A stretch of DNA of 15,453 nucleotides from Flavobacteriales bacterium (GTDB taxonomy: Bacteria > Bacteroidota > Bacteroidia > Flavobacteriales > BACL11): assembly GCA_002724895.1 (NCBI GenBank), contig PBQB01000058.1, positions 4,678-20,130 of the forward strand, read 5' to 3'. Positions within the stretch are counted from its first letter, which is position 1. Each line of letters begins with the position of its first letter. Of the stretch, positions 8,500 through 15,453 are shown one piece after another. Below the pieces are notes generated by a model. That model had not been told where the DNA came from, did not search any database, and saw only the letters and a list, made by a program, of their open reading frames with translations. The position numbers and the translations under genes were made by a program.

Positions 8500-10797
8500 T
8501 TATTTGATTAAATTAAAACTTACTTCTAAATCTCCAACAAAAAATGAATGCTTACCTACCTCATTTGTCCAATTAAAATCAATACCAAAAAAACCAAAAT
8601 CCAATGCATCTAGCTCAAATATAACTGTCTTCTTTTGCTTTGGTTCTAAACTTATTTTATTATATCGAACTAACTTTCTTAATGGAGGAGAAATAGATGC
8701 ATAATGATCTCTAGCATATAACTGAACAACTTCTTTACCAAAGATATCACCTGTATTTTCTACATCAACACTTAAAGTGATTTTCTCATTTTTTGAAATA
8801 GAAATATTTTTCTTACTTAATCTTAAATTAGAAAATTTAAAGTCGGTATAACTCAAGCCGTATCCAAAATTCCATTGTGGATGAAAAAAATCATACTTCC
8901 AATTGTTGCCATTCAAAGTTTCTAACTTCTTATGATCGTAATATAAAATAGCACCATCATATCTAGGATAAGTATAAGGAAGTTTTCCTGATGGATTAAC
9001 GACACCTGTCAAAACATCAACAACAGCTACTCCACCTTGATCCCCAGGTAAATATGCCTGTAAAATACCATCACATAACGGCTCAATATCCCTAATAATC
9101 TTAGGTCTTCCTGAAACTAAAACTAAAACAATTGGTATTTCAGATTTATGTAATTCCTTGACAATCATTTTTTGTTCATCAGGAAGATTAAGTGAATAGA
9201 TATCTCCTGGCATTTCAGTAGATGGTAATTCTCCAACACAAACTACAGCAACATCAACAGATTTAGATACTCTAACAGCTTCTTTTAAATCATTTGAAAT
9301 CTCATCAAATTCATCACCATCTTTCATAAGCATTTTTGAACCTTCAAAAGAAAAGACATTTTTTAACCTACTTTCTAATTCTTGTTTAATTGTAGGAAAA
9401 TCATTATTATACTTAGTTTCAATTCCTTGCCAAGTATGTGTCCATGCACCATTAAGACAATTTAAACTATTAGAAGTAGGGCCAATTAAAAGTATCTTAT
9501 CCTCACTTTTTAGTGGTAGAATATTATTTTGATTTTTTAATAAAGTTATAGATTCTTTTGCTGCATTATATGCAATGTCTCTATGCTTTTTTGACGAAAG
9601 ATCAGGATAATTATTTTTATCTGGTGCAGACAAATCAGATAATAACCCAATTTTACCTTTCACTCTCAATATTCTTCTTACAGCATCATTTAATCTTTCT
9701 TCACTTACAACACCATCATTTAATAATTTTATTAGTGATTTACAATACACTTTATATTGAGGATTGTTTGGAACCATACTCATGTCTACACCAGCATTAA
9801 ATGCAGAAGCAATTGCCATTTCAATTGTTGAATCAGTTAAATGCTCCTTATGTAGTTTAATATAATCTTCCCAATCTGAAAGAGTAAAACCAGCAAAATT
9901 CCATTTTTCTTTTAAAACTTCACTAATTAAATATTTATTTGTATGTCCAGGAATCCCATTTACTTCCCCGCTATTAATCATAACAGTTAATGCTCCCGAT
10001 TTGATAGCTTCTTCAAAAGGAGGAAGATAATATTCTTGCATAATTCTCTTAGGAATTAGTGCAGGTGTTCTGTCTCTACCTGATCTTGGAAAACTATATC
10101 CAACATAATGTTTTAAACAAGCTGCTACAGTATAATCATTAAACTGCTCTCCTTGATATCCATTAACTATAGATTTTCCCATTGTTTTTGCTAAATAAAC
10201 ATCTTCACCAAAAGTTTCAAAAAAACGAGACCAAATTGGAGTTCTACCTAAATCAAGAACAGGAGAAAAATTCCATCTAATTCCTGATGCTCTAGTTTCA
10301 TATGCTGTTACTTCTCCTAATTTTCGTGCATGACTTGTATCCCAAGTAGCTGCTAAACCAATTTGTTGTGGAAACAAAGTACTATTAGATAAATATGTTG
10401 CTCCGTGAATTGCATCAATCCCATAAATTACTTGTATTCCATGAGGATTTTGCTTATTTTTTTCATGTATCTGACTAAGAATTTTATGCCACTTATCTAA
10501 AGTAAATGTATGATTGGAAACATTTAAAATCGAACCAACCTTATATTTTAAAAGTGCTTCATTCAATTTTACAGAATCAATCTGATGAGGTTCAATTAAT
10601 TTATTTAACGAATCCTTTAATAGTATTGCATCCAATGTAATTTGACAAGTCTGACCTACTTTTTCTTCAAGAGTCATATTATTTATTAATTTGTCAATTA
10701 TTTTTTCTTGTTCATAATCTAATGGAAAGGATGTTTTTTCATTTTTAGAGCAGGAACACAATAGTATTGTTATAACAAAAAATAAATACTTTTTCAT
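8500..10797 (-). CDS. GH3 family beta-glucosidase/exo-beta-glucanase lipoprotein (BglX/ExoI type)
   Basis: A full-length 765-residue GH3 enzyme, expected to remove glucose from the non-reducing ends of beta-glucan oligosaccharides. The N-terminus is a lipoprotein signal (LLCSC, lipidated C16), so it is membrane-anchored, facing the periplasm or possibly the cell surface. The GH3 N-terminal barrel spans about 30-380: IDAIHG (127-132), GEDVYLAKTMG (197-207), the substrate-pocket KH pair (K229-H230), and the nucleophile D308 in TLSDW. The alpha/beta second domain (about 405-650) has KNQNNILPL, and the loop GELPSTEMPGD (522-532) should supply the acid/base Glu (E523 or E528). A fibronectin-III-like C-terminal domain spans about 655-765 and includes VENTGDIFGKEVVQLY. 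All main landmarks are intact. It starts 2 nt after the symporter gene. Exact specificity (beta-1,3 versus beta-1,4 or broad) cannot be read from sequence; the GH16 partner favours beta-1,3. Confidence 0.93.
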   Translation of the reverse strand: MKKYLFFVITILLCSCSKNEKTSFPLDYEQEKIIDKLINNMTLEEKVGQTCQITLDAILLKDSLNKLIEPHQIDSVKLNEALLKYKVGSILNVSNHTFTLDKWHKILSQIHEKNKQNPHGIQVIYGIDAIHGATYLSNSTLFPQQIGLAATWDTSHARKLGEVTAYETRASGIRWNFSPVLDLGRTPIWSRFFETFGEDVYLAKTMGKSIVNGYQGEQFNDYTVAACLKHYVGYSFPRSGRDRTPALIPKRIMQEYYLPPFEEAIKSGALTVMINSGEVNGIPGHTNKYLISEVLKEKWNFAGFTLSDWEDYIKLHKEHLTDSTIEMAIASAFNAGVDMSMVPNNPQYKVYCKSLIKLLNDGVVSEERLNDAVRRILRVKGKIGLLSDLSAPDKNNYPDLSSKKHRDIAYNAAKESITLLKNQNNILPLKSEDKILLIGPTSNSLNCLNGAWTHTWQGIETKYNNDFPTIKQELESRLKNVFSFEGSKMLMKDGDEFDEISNDLKEAVRVSKSVDVAVVCVGELPSTEMPGDIYSLNLPDEQKMIVKELHKSEIPIVLVLVSGRPKIIRDIEPLCDGILQAYLPGDQGGVAVVDVLTGVVNPSGKLPYTYPRYDGAILYYDHKKLETLNGNNWKYDFFHPQWNFGYGLSYTDFKFSNLRLSKKNISISKNEKITLSVDVENTGDIFGKEVVQLYARDHYASISPPLRKLVRYNKISLEPKQKKTVIFELDALDFGFFGIDFNWTNEVGKHSFFVGDLEVSFNLIK

Positions 10798-10799
10798 AA

Positions 10800-12389
10800 T
10801 TAAATAAATTTAAACCAAATAATAAACACTAAAACTATTACAACTACAGTCAATATCAAATCTATTTTCTTTTGATAATTAACTTCGTTAGAATTAAAAA
10901 TTTCAGAACTATACACAAGATCTTTAATTTTATTATATTTAGGTGGAGGGGTTAGCATACTTACCACAATCATAACAAATGATGTAAGTAAAAAAAGGAA
11001 TAATGCAAAATGTAAGAAATGAATCTGAGTAAAAATATTGTCTACTGCAAACACTTCCATAATTAATCTACTTAAGCCTAAAAATGCTCCTAAATAAAAA
11101 GCAGACATGACTCCAGAAGAATTAATTCTCTTAATAAAAAGACCTAACAAAAAAGCTGCTGCTATTGGAGGTGATAAATATGCTTGAATACCTTGAATAT
11201 ATTGAAAAAGTCCTCCTGAGGAAAGAGTTTCTTGAAATGGAATCCATAAAATACCTATTCCAACAAGAAAAAAAGTAGATAATTGTCCAATTCTAACTAG
11301 TTTTTTTTCAGAAATATCTGGTTTAAACTTTTTGTAAATATCTAATGTAATTAAAGTAGAACAAGAATTAAATACAGATGAAAGTGAACTCATTAGAGCA
11401 GATAAAATACCAGCTGCTACTAATCCTCTTAGACCAGCAGGTAGTAATGTTTGTACCATCACAGGTAATGTAGCAGCGCCATCTCCAATCTGTTCTGCAA
11501 ATTCTAAATTAGTTTGTGAATAAGTGTATGCAATCATACCAGGAACTACAAATAAAAACATTGGAGTCAATTTTAAAAATGCTGCAAAAATTGTTGCTTT
11601 TCTAGCAACCGAAATATTTCTTGCTGCTAATGCTCTTTGTACAATAAATTGATCTGTACACCAGTACCAAATACCTAAAATAGGAGCTCCAAATAAAATT
11701 GCCGTCCAAGGATATTCTGTATCTGAAGCTGATCTCCATAAACTCATCGCACTATCTCTTGAAGTTTCTACCATACTTTGCCATCCTCCAATTTCATTCA
11801 ACCCAAAAACTGTAATAAGAATAGAACCTCCTATAAGAACAAACATTTGTAGAGTATCAGTATATACAACGGCTTTTAAACCACCTAAAATCGTGTAAAG
11901 GCCAGTTACAACAACTACTATAAGAGCTCCTAACCAAAAATCTATTCCAATTAATGTTTCAAAAACTATTGCTCCAGCAAAAATAGTCACAGAAATTTTA
12001 GTTATGACATAAGCAAAAATTGAAAGTATAGAAAGGTACATTCTTGCAGAAGATGAAAATCTTCTTTCTAAAAATTCAGGCATTGTTAAAACACCACTTT
12101 TTTTATAAAATGGAACAAATAACCATCCTAAAATTAAAAGCATAAAAGCTGCTAAAATTTCAAATTGAGATTCAATTAATCCTTTTTTAAATCCACTTTC
12201 TGCTAATCCAACTAAATGTTCAGATCCAATATTTGAAGCAAATAAAGAAGCCCCTACAACGAACCATCCAAGATTTCGATTAGCTAAAAAATATTCTGAA
12301 GTATTGTCTTTTTTTCTTGAGTAGTATAATCCAATATATAAAATCATCAAAAAATATACTGAGATTACAATAATATCGAGTGTTTCCAT
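10800..12389 (-). CDS. Sodium:solute symporter (SSS family), SGLT-like sugar transporter
   Basis: A 529-residue inner-membrane protein with about 14 hydrophobic segments. It begins with a TM helix (1-23) without a signal peptide and ends with one at about 509-527. SSS hallmarks are present: the unwound first helix of the core (ASNIGSEHLVGLAESG, 51-66), the family signature GIWYWCTDQFIVQRALAARN (239-258), and the helix GLRGLVAAGILSALMSSLSS (319-338), whose Ser residues match the Na2 sodium site of vSGLT-type transporters. The WYWCTDQ form is typical of the sugar-transporting branch. The likely job is sodium-driven import of glucose released by the neighbouring GH3 enzyme; the substrate is inferred. 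It overlaps the GH16 stop by one base (TAATG) and lies 2 nt upstream of the GH3 gene. Confidence 0.92.
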   Translation of the reverse strand: METLDIIVISVYFLMILYIGLYYSRKKDNTSEYFLANRNLGWFVVGASLFASNIGSEHLVGLAESGFKKGLIESQFEILAAFMLLILGWLFVPFYKKSGVLTMPEFLERRFSSSARMYLSILSIFAYVITKISVTIFAGAIVFETLIGIDFWLGALIVVVVTGLYTILGGLKAVVYTDTLQMFVLIGGSILITVFGLNEIGGWQSMVETSRDSAMSLWRSASDTEYPWTAILFGAPILGIWYWCTDQFIVQRALAARNISVARKATIFAAFLKLTPMFLFVVPGMIAYTYSQTNLEFAEQIGDGAATLPVMVQTLLPAGLRGLVAAGILSALMSSLSSVFNSCSTLITLDIYKKFKPDISEKKLVRIGQLSTFFLVGIGILWIPFQETLSSGGLFQYIQGIQAYLSPPIAAAFLLGLFIKRINSSGVMSAFYLGAFLGLSRLIMEVFAVDNIFTQIHFLHFALFLFLLTSFVMIVVSMLTPPPKYNKIKDLVYSSEIFNSNEVNYQKKIDLILTVVVIVLVFIIWFKFI

Positions 12390-13453
12390 TATTTAATAAT
12401 TAATTTTTTATTCTTTTTATTTCCATCTTTTCCTTTAATTGTAACAATATAAATTCCCGAGTTCAAAAAATCAACATTTATATAATCATCATTAATTATT
12501 TTTTTTAATAATAATTTTCCACTTAAATCATGAATATGAACTGATTGAATCAAGTTCTTGTTGATATATAATTTTTCTTTTGTTGGATTTGGAAAAAAAT
12601 CAAAATCTTTAATTTCATAGTTTAAGGAGGAAGTACTAATATCTTGAAATACTCTGACGTAATCTATTTCTATTTGATTTGGAAAAACAGTATTTAAATT
12701 TGGTCCATCTTGGGTAATTGCCAAATTAATCATTATGTACCATTCATTAGAGTTAAATGGCCATTCATGTTGGTTTGGAATTGAAAAATAACTAGAAGGA
12801 GTTAAAACAAATTTTTCAACTTCATCAACGTACCATTTTATGGTATCTGGTTTCCAAACTATTGAATAGGTATGAAATTCATCCGCATAAGAACCAGAAG
12901 AAATATATGAAGAGAAATTTTGATAAAAATGTGATGCTTGAGAATATGGACATGTTCCTATATGCGCTGCTCCTGTTGTGCTATTTGTTAAATAATTATT
13001 ACCCCATTGTTCCATAATATCTATTTCTCCATCACATGGCCATTGACCATTAGTTGGCAACATCCAAAATGCAGGCCAAAACCCTTGTCCATCAATACTT
13101 TTAATGCGAGCTTCTACTTTTCCATATCTAAAATCAAATTTTCCTTTTGTTGTTATCTTAGAAGAAGAATAATAAAATGAATTATTCCAACTATCAACTA
13201 GTCCACTAGGCTCTTCTTTAACAGTTATAGTTGCAATTCCATTTTCCAACTCTGTATTTTGGCTCTGATAAAACTGTAATTCACCATTTCCCCAGCCCCA
13301 CAATCCAAACTGAGAGCCACTACCAATATCATGTGTCCATTTGCTTAAATCTAACTGACTGCCATCAAAATTATCTTCCCAAATAATTTGCCAATTTTGA
13401 GAGAAAGATAAATGTGTAATTAAACAAAAACAAAAAGACAGCAATAACCTCAT
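12389..13453 (-). CDS. GH16 endo-beta-1,3-glucanase (laminarinase type) with T9SS sorting domain
   Basis: A secreted GH16 enzyme that should cleave internal beta-1,3 (or 1,3/1,4) linkages of laminarin-like glucans. The chosen ATG at 13453 gives 354 residues and a compact signal peptide (1-19, ending SFSQ). The frame extends upstream only to a TTG inside the preceding gene, which is less likely. The catalytic domain (about 21-270) starts WQIIWEDNFDG and shows WGNGELQFY (54-62), KVEARIK, GFWPAFWMLP (124-133) and the catalytic motif GEIDIMEQWG. There E143 is the nucleophile, D145 the assisting acid and E148 the acid/base. The ExDxxE spacing, with one extra residue in the beta-bulge, is the laminarinase/lichenase-like form. 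It closes with IEIDYVRVFQ. A T9SS type A domain follows (about 283-354, FDFFPNPTKEK, NSGIYIVTIKG), so the enzyme should be exported across the outer membrane. Confidence 0.95.
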   Translation of the reverse strand: MRLLLSFCFCLITHLSFSQNWQIIWEDNFDGSQLDLSKWTHDIGSGSQFGLWGWGNGELQFYQSQNTELENGIATITVKEEPSGLVDSWNNSFYYSSSKITTKGKFDFRYGKVEARIKSIDGQGFWPAFWMLPTNGQWPCDGEIDIMEQWGNNYLTNSTTGAAHIGTCPYSQASHFYQNFSSYISSGSYADEFHTYSIVWKPDTIKWYVDEVEKFVLTPSSYFSIPNQHEWPFNSNEWYIMINLAITQDGPNLNTVFPNQIEIDYVRVFQDISTSSLNYEIKDFDFFPNPTKEKLYINKNLIQSVHIHDLSGKLLLKKIINDDYINVDFLNSGIYIVTIKGKDGNKKNKKLIIK

Positions 13454-13460
13454 AAAGAAT

Positions 13461-15212
13461 TTATTTAATAACAAAAATTTTCTTAGTAATACTCTTTCCT
13501 TTTAAATTTATCTTTAAAAAGAATGTACCTGTTGATTTGATTTTAATGTTGTGAAAACCATTTGATTTTCTTTCAACATCAAAATCTACTTGTTTACCAA
13601 AAATGTCAAGTAATACTAATTTATCAATATTTTCATTTGTTGAAATACTAAAATCACCACTACTTGGGTTTGGATAAATAGATAATTTTTTATAATTATT
13701 TGCAACGAAATTAGGAGTCGTACAATAATTCAAACAAGAAATAGAATCTGTAAATGTTCCTGAACCATCTTGTGGATCATAACAGTTACCATTACCATCA
13801 CAATCCCATGTTTTTTGAACAAATGAACATGAATTACATTGTTCCCAACAAAAAACATCTAATACTGTATCTGAATTAATTGTAAAATATCTATTGACTG
13901 CATAGCCTAAACTAAGTGAAGAATCTAATGTTGTAATAACACAATTTAAGCTTGAATCTAATTCCTCTTGAATTGACCAATTATCAGCTGAAAATTTATA
14001 CTCTTGCAAATTTGTGTCTACTAATGTTGTAAATTCCCAAATGTTATCATTATTTATATCTTCCATTTGCCAACAACTTCCACACCAATTATTGAATAAT
14101 CCATTAACTTCAGGAGTTGTAAATGAGGATAATGCATTAGACATATCTAGTCGAAATGTAACATTATATGCTAAACGCGGAGTATAACAATCATTACATC
14201 CACCCCAACAAACAGGGGGCAAAATGGTATCTTGAGTTACATAAATATATCTATTTATGTATGGAGGAGTTCCAACAACACAATGATCACCTTCAAATAA
14301 TTCCTCTTGAATTGTCCAATTATCAGCTGAAAATTTATACTCCCATCCTAGTGCATTTGGATTTGGACCCGAACCTTCTAACAATGGAATTGTAATTTCC
14401 CATATCGAATCGTTATTATTATCTGTCATTTGTGCACAATTTCCACACCAACCATTAAAAATTCCATTTAACTCAGGATTAGAGTAATTTATATTAGTTA
14501 CACCTCTTAAATCTAATTGAAAAGTAACATTATATTCATAAATACAGCTACTATCACTACAAGTTGCTAATGAATCATAATTGAAAGCTGAAGTATCCAA
14601 ACAGCCTAAAATATAACCACAACTACCATCATCATAAGTTGCTAACACATTATAATTACACGCTATTGTATCCATACAACCGCCAATAACCGGAAAAATA
14701 CAAGTATCATTACAAGTTGCTAAACTATCGTAATTAATAGCAGTTGAATCAGTACAACCATAAATACAAGGAATACAACTTCCATCATCATTAGTTGCTA
14801 AAGGATTAAAATTTGATGAATTTGAGTCAGTACAACCATAAATAATACACGAACTACATGATTGCCAACAAACAGTATCAGGTAAATTTATATTTAAATT
14901 AATACTTCTTAAAGTATCTCCAGTAGTAGGGTTAATCGAATAGCAATTACTTAAATTGTTCATATTTTCACATACGCTGTCAACACAAAATTTGTAAGTA
15001 TATTGACCTTGTTGAAAAGGGGGTATGGATATAGTATATTGGTAATAATTATTACCGATATCTACCATATTATAAAATTGAGTTCCCCTATTAAACTGAA
15101 CATCATTATACACACCAGTATACAAATTCATATCTACTGTAAAAGTAAATGAGTTTTGTGAAAATATATTAAAAGTTGAAAAGGTTAATATTAAAATAAA
15201 AAGTTTTCTCAT
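13461..15212 (-). CDS. Secreted multi-module Cys-rich CBM-like protein with GCTD repeats and T9SS sorting domain
   Basis: A 583-residue exported protein, first gene of the visible train. The signal peptide spans 1-19. Three E-set-like, CBM20/48-resembling modules lie at about 22-122, 227-342 and 349-462. The last two are close copies with the sequence G-[IL]-F-N-x-W-C, a D-x-N-N-D-x-I-W-E strand and EYKFSADNW. Each of the three modules ends in C-W-x-x-C-x-x-C (115-122, 335-342, 455-462). Between modules one and two sit four repeats of about 25 residues of the GC[TM/L]D…LAT…C type (125-224), common in marine flavobacterial secreted proteins. A short Cys-rich segment (469-497) precedes the type A T9SS domain (503-583; SIYPNPSSGDF, TGTFFLKI). 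No catalytic residues were seen. Position directly ahead of the GH16 laminarinase suggests glucan capture at the surface; binding itself is inferred. Confidence 0.8.
   Translation of the reverse strand: MRKLFILILTFSTFNIFSQNSFTFTVDMNLYTGVYNDVQFNRGTQFYNMVDIGNNYYQYTISIPPFQQGQYTYKFCVDSVCENMNNLSNCYSINPTTGDTLRSINLNINLPDTVCWQSCSSCIIYGCTDSNSSNFNPLATNDDGSCIPCIYGCTDSTAINYDSLATCNDTCIFPVIGGCMDTIACNYNVLATYDDGSCGYILGCLDTSAFNYDSLATCSDSSCIYEYNVTFQLDLRGVTNINYSNPELNGIFNGWCGNCAQMTDNNNDSIWEITIPLLEGSGPNPNALGWEYKFSADNWTIQEELFEGDHCVVGTPPYINRYIYVTQDTILPPVCWGGCNDCYTPRLAYNVTFRLDMSNALSSFTTPEVNGLFNNWCGSCWQMEDINNDNIWEFTTLVDTNLQEYKFSADNWSIQEELDSSLNCVITTLDSSLSLGYAVNRYFTINSDTVLDVFCWEQCNSCSFVQKTWDCDGNGNCYDPQDGSGTFTDSISCLNYCTTPNFVANNYKKLSIYPNPSSGDFSISTNENIDKLVLLDIFGKQVDFDVERKSNGFHNIKIKSTGTFFLKINLKGKSITKKIFVIK
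13961..14003 (-). repeat. 43-bp direct repeat, copy 2 (encodes EYKFSADNWSIQEEL)
   Basis: This stretch is identical to 14300-14342 except for one base (position 16 of the repeat). It encodes the EYKFSADNW-S-IQEEL core of the third CBM-like module of the first operon gene. Flanking module sequence is far less conserved at the DNA level, so this piece looks either recently duplicated or homogenised by gene conversion. Confidence 0.85.
14300..14342 (-). repeat. 43-bp direct repeat, copy 1 (encodes EYKFSADNWTIQEEL)
   Basis: Partner of the repeat at 13961-14003, 339 bp apart in the same orientation and in frame. The single mismatch changes Thr to Ser in the encoded module core. Confidence 0.85.
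14541..14840 (-). repeat. Four in-frame ~25-residue GCTD-type repeats
   Basis: Within the first operon gene, residues 125-224 contain four units with the pattern G-C-[TML]-D-x-x-x-x-N-[YF]-[ND]-x-L-A-T-x-x-D-x-[ST]-C. The paired cysteines and Asp/Asn-rich ends suggest small disulfide-tied, perhaps calcium-binding, spacer units. The units are divergent in DNA, so this is an old repeat rather than a recent tandem expansion. Confidence 0.8.
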
Positions 15213-15233
15213 CTAAAAAATAGTAATATTTAA

Positions 15234-15241
15234 CAAATATA
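15234..15241 (-). promoter_or_regulatory. Candidate -7 element (TATATTTG) for the glucan operon
   Basis: The minus strand reads TATATTTG, an exact match to the Bacteroidota housekeeping -7 consensus TAnnTTTG, ending 21 nt before the ATG at 15212. No ideal -33 TTTG lies at 19-nt spacing; the nearest TTG (15268-15266) has a longer 24-nt spacer. That would suit a weak or activator-dependent promoter. The enclosing 15213-15326 gap holds no gene and is the only sizeable intergenic region in the window. Confidence 0.45.
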
Positions 15242-15251
15242 CAAAGACTTA

Positions 15252-15266
15252 GTGTAGTATCTACAC
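15252..15266. promoter_or_regulatory. Perfect 6-3-6 inverted repeat, candidate operator
   Basis: GTGTAG-TAT-CTACAC is a perfect inverted repeat with a 3-bp centre, in otherwise very A+T-rich intergenic DNA. It sits 10 bp upstream of the candidate -7 element, between it and any -33 element, a position where a dimeric repressor could block transcription. No regulator gene is in the window, so the binding protein is unknown. Confidence 0.4.
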
Positions 15267-15326
15267 AACATCAAAAATTTTTAACATAAGTTAATTTCTT
15301 AAAATTTATATTGAAATAAAAGGAAA

Positions 15327-15453
15327 TTAAATAATTATTAATTTCTTATTAACTACTCCATTATTAGTAGTGATCTCTAAGAAGTAAACTCCTTTAGTAT
15401 ATGTCGCTAAATCAATTTTCTTAGTGTATTCACCAACGAACTCTTCTAAGTTC
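15327..15453 (-). CDS. C-terminal tail of a T9SS cargo protein (partial)
   Basis: Reading leftwards from the edge in the frame beginning at 15452 gives 41 residues followed by TAA at 15329-15327. The residues include KKIDLATYTKGVYFLEIT and end GVVNKKLIII. The 'KGVYFLEI…G…KKLII' pattern is the end of a type A T9SS C-terminal sorting domain, so the missing part is an exported, probably surface protein. It reads in the same direction as the operon but is set off from it by 114 bp. Whether it is part of the same glucan locus or an unrelated gene cannot be told from this tail. Confidence 0.85.
   Translation of the reverse strand, partial: NLEEFVGEYTKKIDLATYTKGVYFLEITTNNGVVNKKLIII

Noticed and set aside
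9558..9800. Plus-strand open frame of 80 codons
   Set aside because: It is antisense to the intact GH3 catalytic region, with low-complexity His/Leu/Tyr composition; a shadow frame.
13454..13474. Seven-residue upstream extension of the GH16 gene starting at TTG
   Set aside because: The extension overlaps the preceding gene and uses TTG, while the ATG at 13453 gives a normal 19-residue signal peptide and a 7-nt gap.
14168..14395. Plus-strand open frame of 75 codons
   Set aside because: Antisense to the repeated CBM-like modules, with no signal or domain.
13461..15212. GCTD repeats as a phage or toxin repeat system
   Set aside because: The repeats are in frame, divergent, and of a type common in flavobacterial secreted proteins with T9SS tails.
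15281..15294. TTAAC-ATAA-GTTAA inverted repeat as a terminator for the rightmost gene
   Set aside because: The stem is only five mostly A-T pairs; it is followed on the minus strand by a T-rich run, but is too weak to call in such A+T-rich DNA.

Overview
The window is about 70% A+T. It comes from a member of the Bacteroidota, most likely a marine flavobacterium. The signs are low GC, secreted proteins that carry type IX secretion (T9SS) C-terminal sorting domains, flavobacterial 'GCTD…DDGSC' repeats, relaxed lipoboxes, and a TAnnTTTG-type promoter element. No RNA genes, insertion sequences, CRISPR arrays or phage genes were seen.

All genes lie on the minus strand, so the window reads from right to left. 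At the right edge (15327-15453) is the C-terminal tail of a T9SS cargo protein. A 114-bp intergenic stretch follows, with a promoter-like TATATTTG and a 6-3-6 inverted repeat. From 15212 leftwards a tightly packed gene train runs off the left edge. Its ten genes never have more than 7 nt between them, and several overlap by one base.

The order is: (1) a secreted multi-module, Cys-rich, CBM-like protein with a T9SS tail; (2) a GH16 endo-beta-1,3-glucanase (laminarinase type) with a T9SS tail; (3) a sodium:solute symporter of the sugar-transporter type; (4) a GH3 beta-glucosidase lipoprotein; (5, 6) two outer-membrane beta-barrel-like proteins of unrecognised family; (7, 8) two lipoproteins with jelly-roll, CBM-like modules; (9) a secreted protein with two tandem modules and a T9SS tail; (10) a clan GH-A glycosidase, possibly GH158-like, cut by the window edge.

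Inferred scheme: this is a beta-1,3-glucan (laminarin-like) utilisation operon. Secreted or surface GH16, possibly with the GH-A enzyme, would cut the polymer. The CBM-like proteins would hold it at the surface. The two barrels would pass oligosaccharides across the outer membrane. GH3 would release glucose and the symporter would import it. The enzyme set (GH16 + GH3 + possible GH158) resembles the beta-1,3-glucan loci of gut Bacteroides. However, no SusC (TonB-dependent transporter) or SusD gene is present in 15 kb of continuous operon. The two unassigned barrels sit where a glycan importer would be expected, and this is the most interesting feature of the window.
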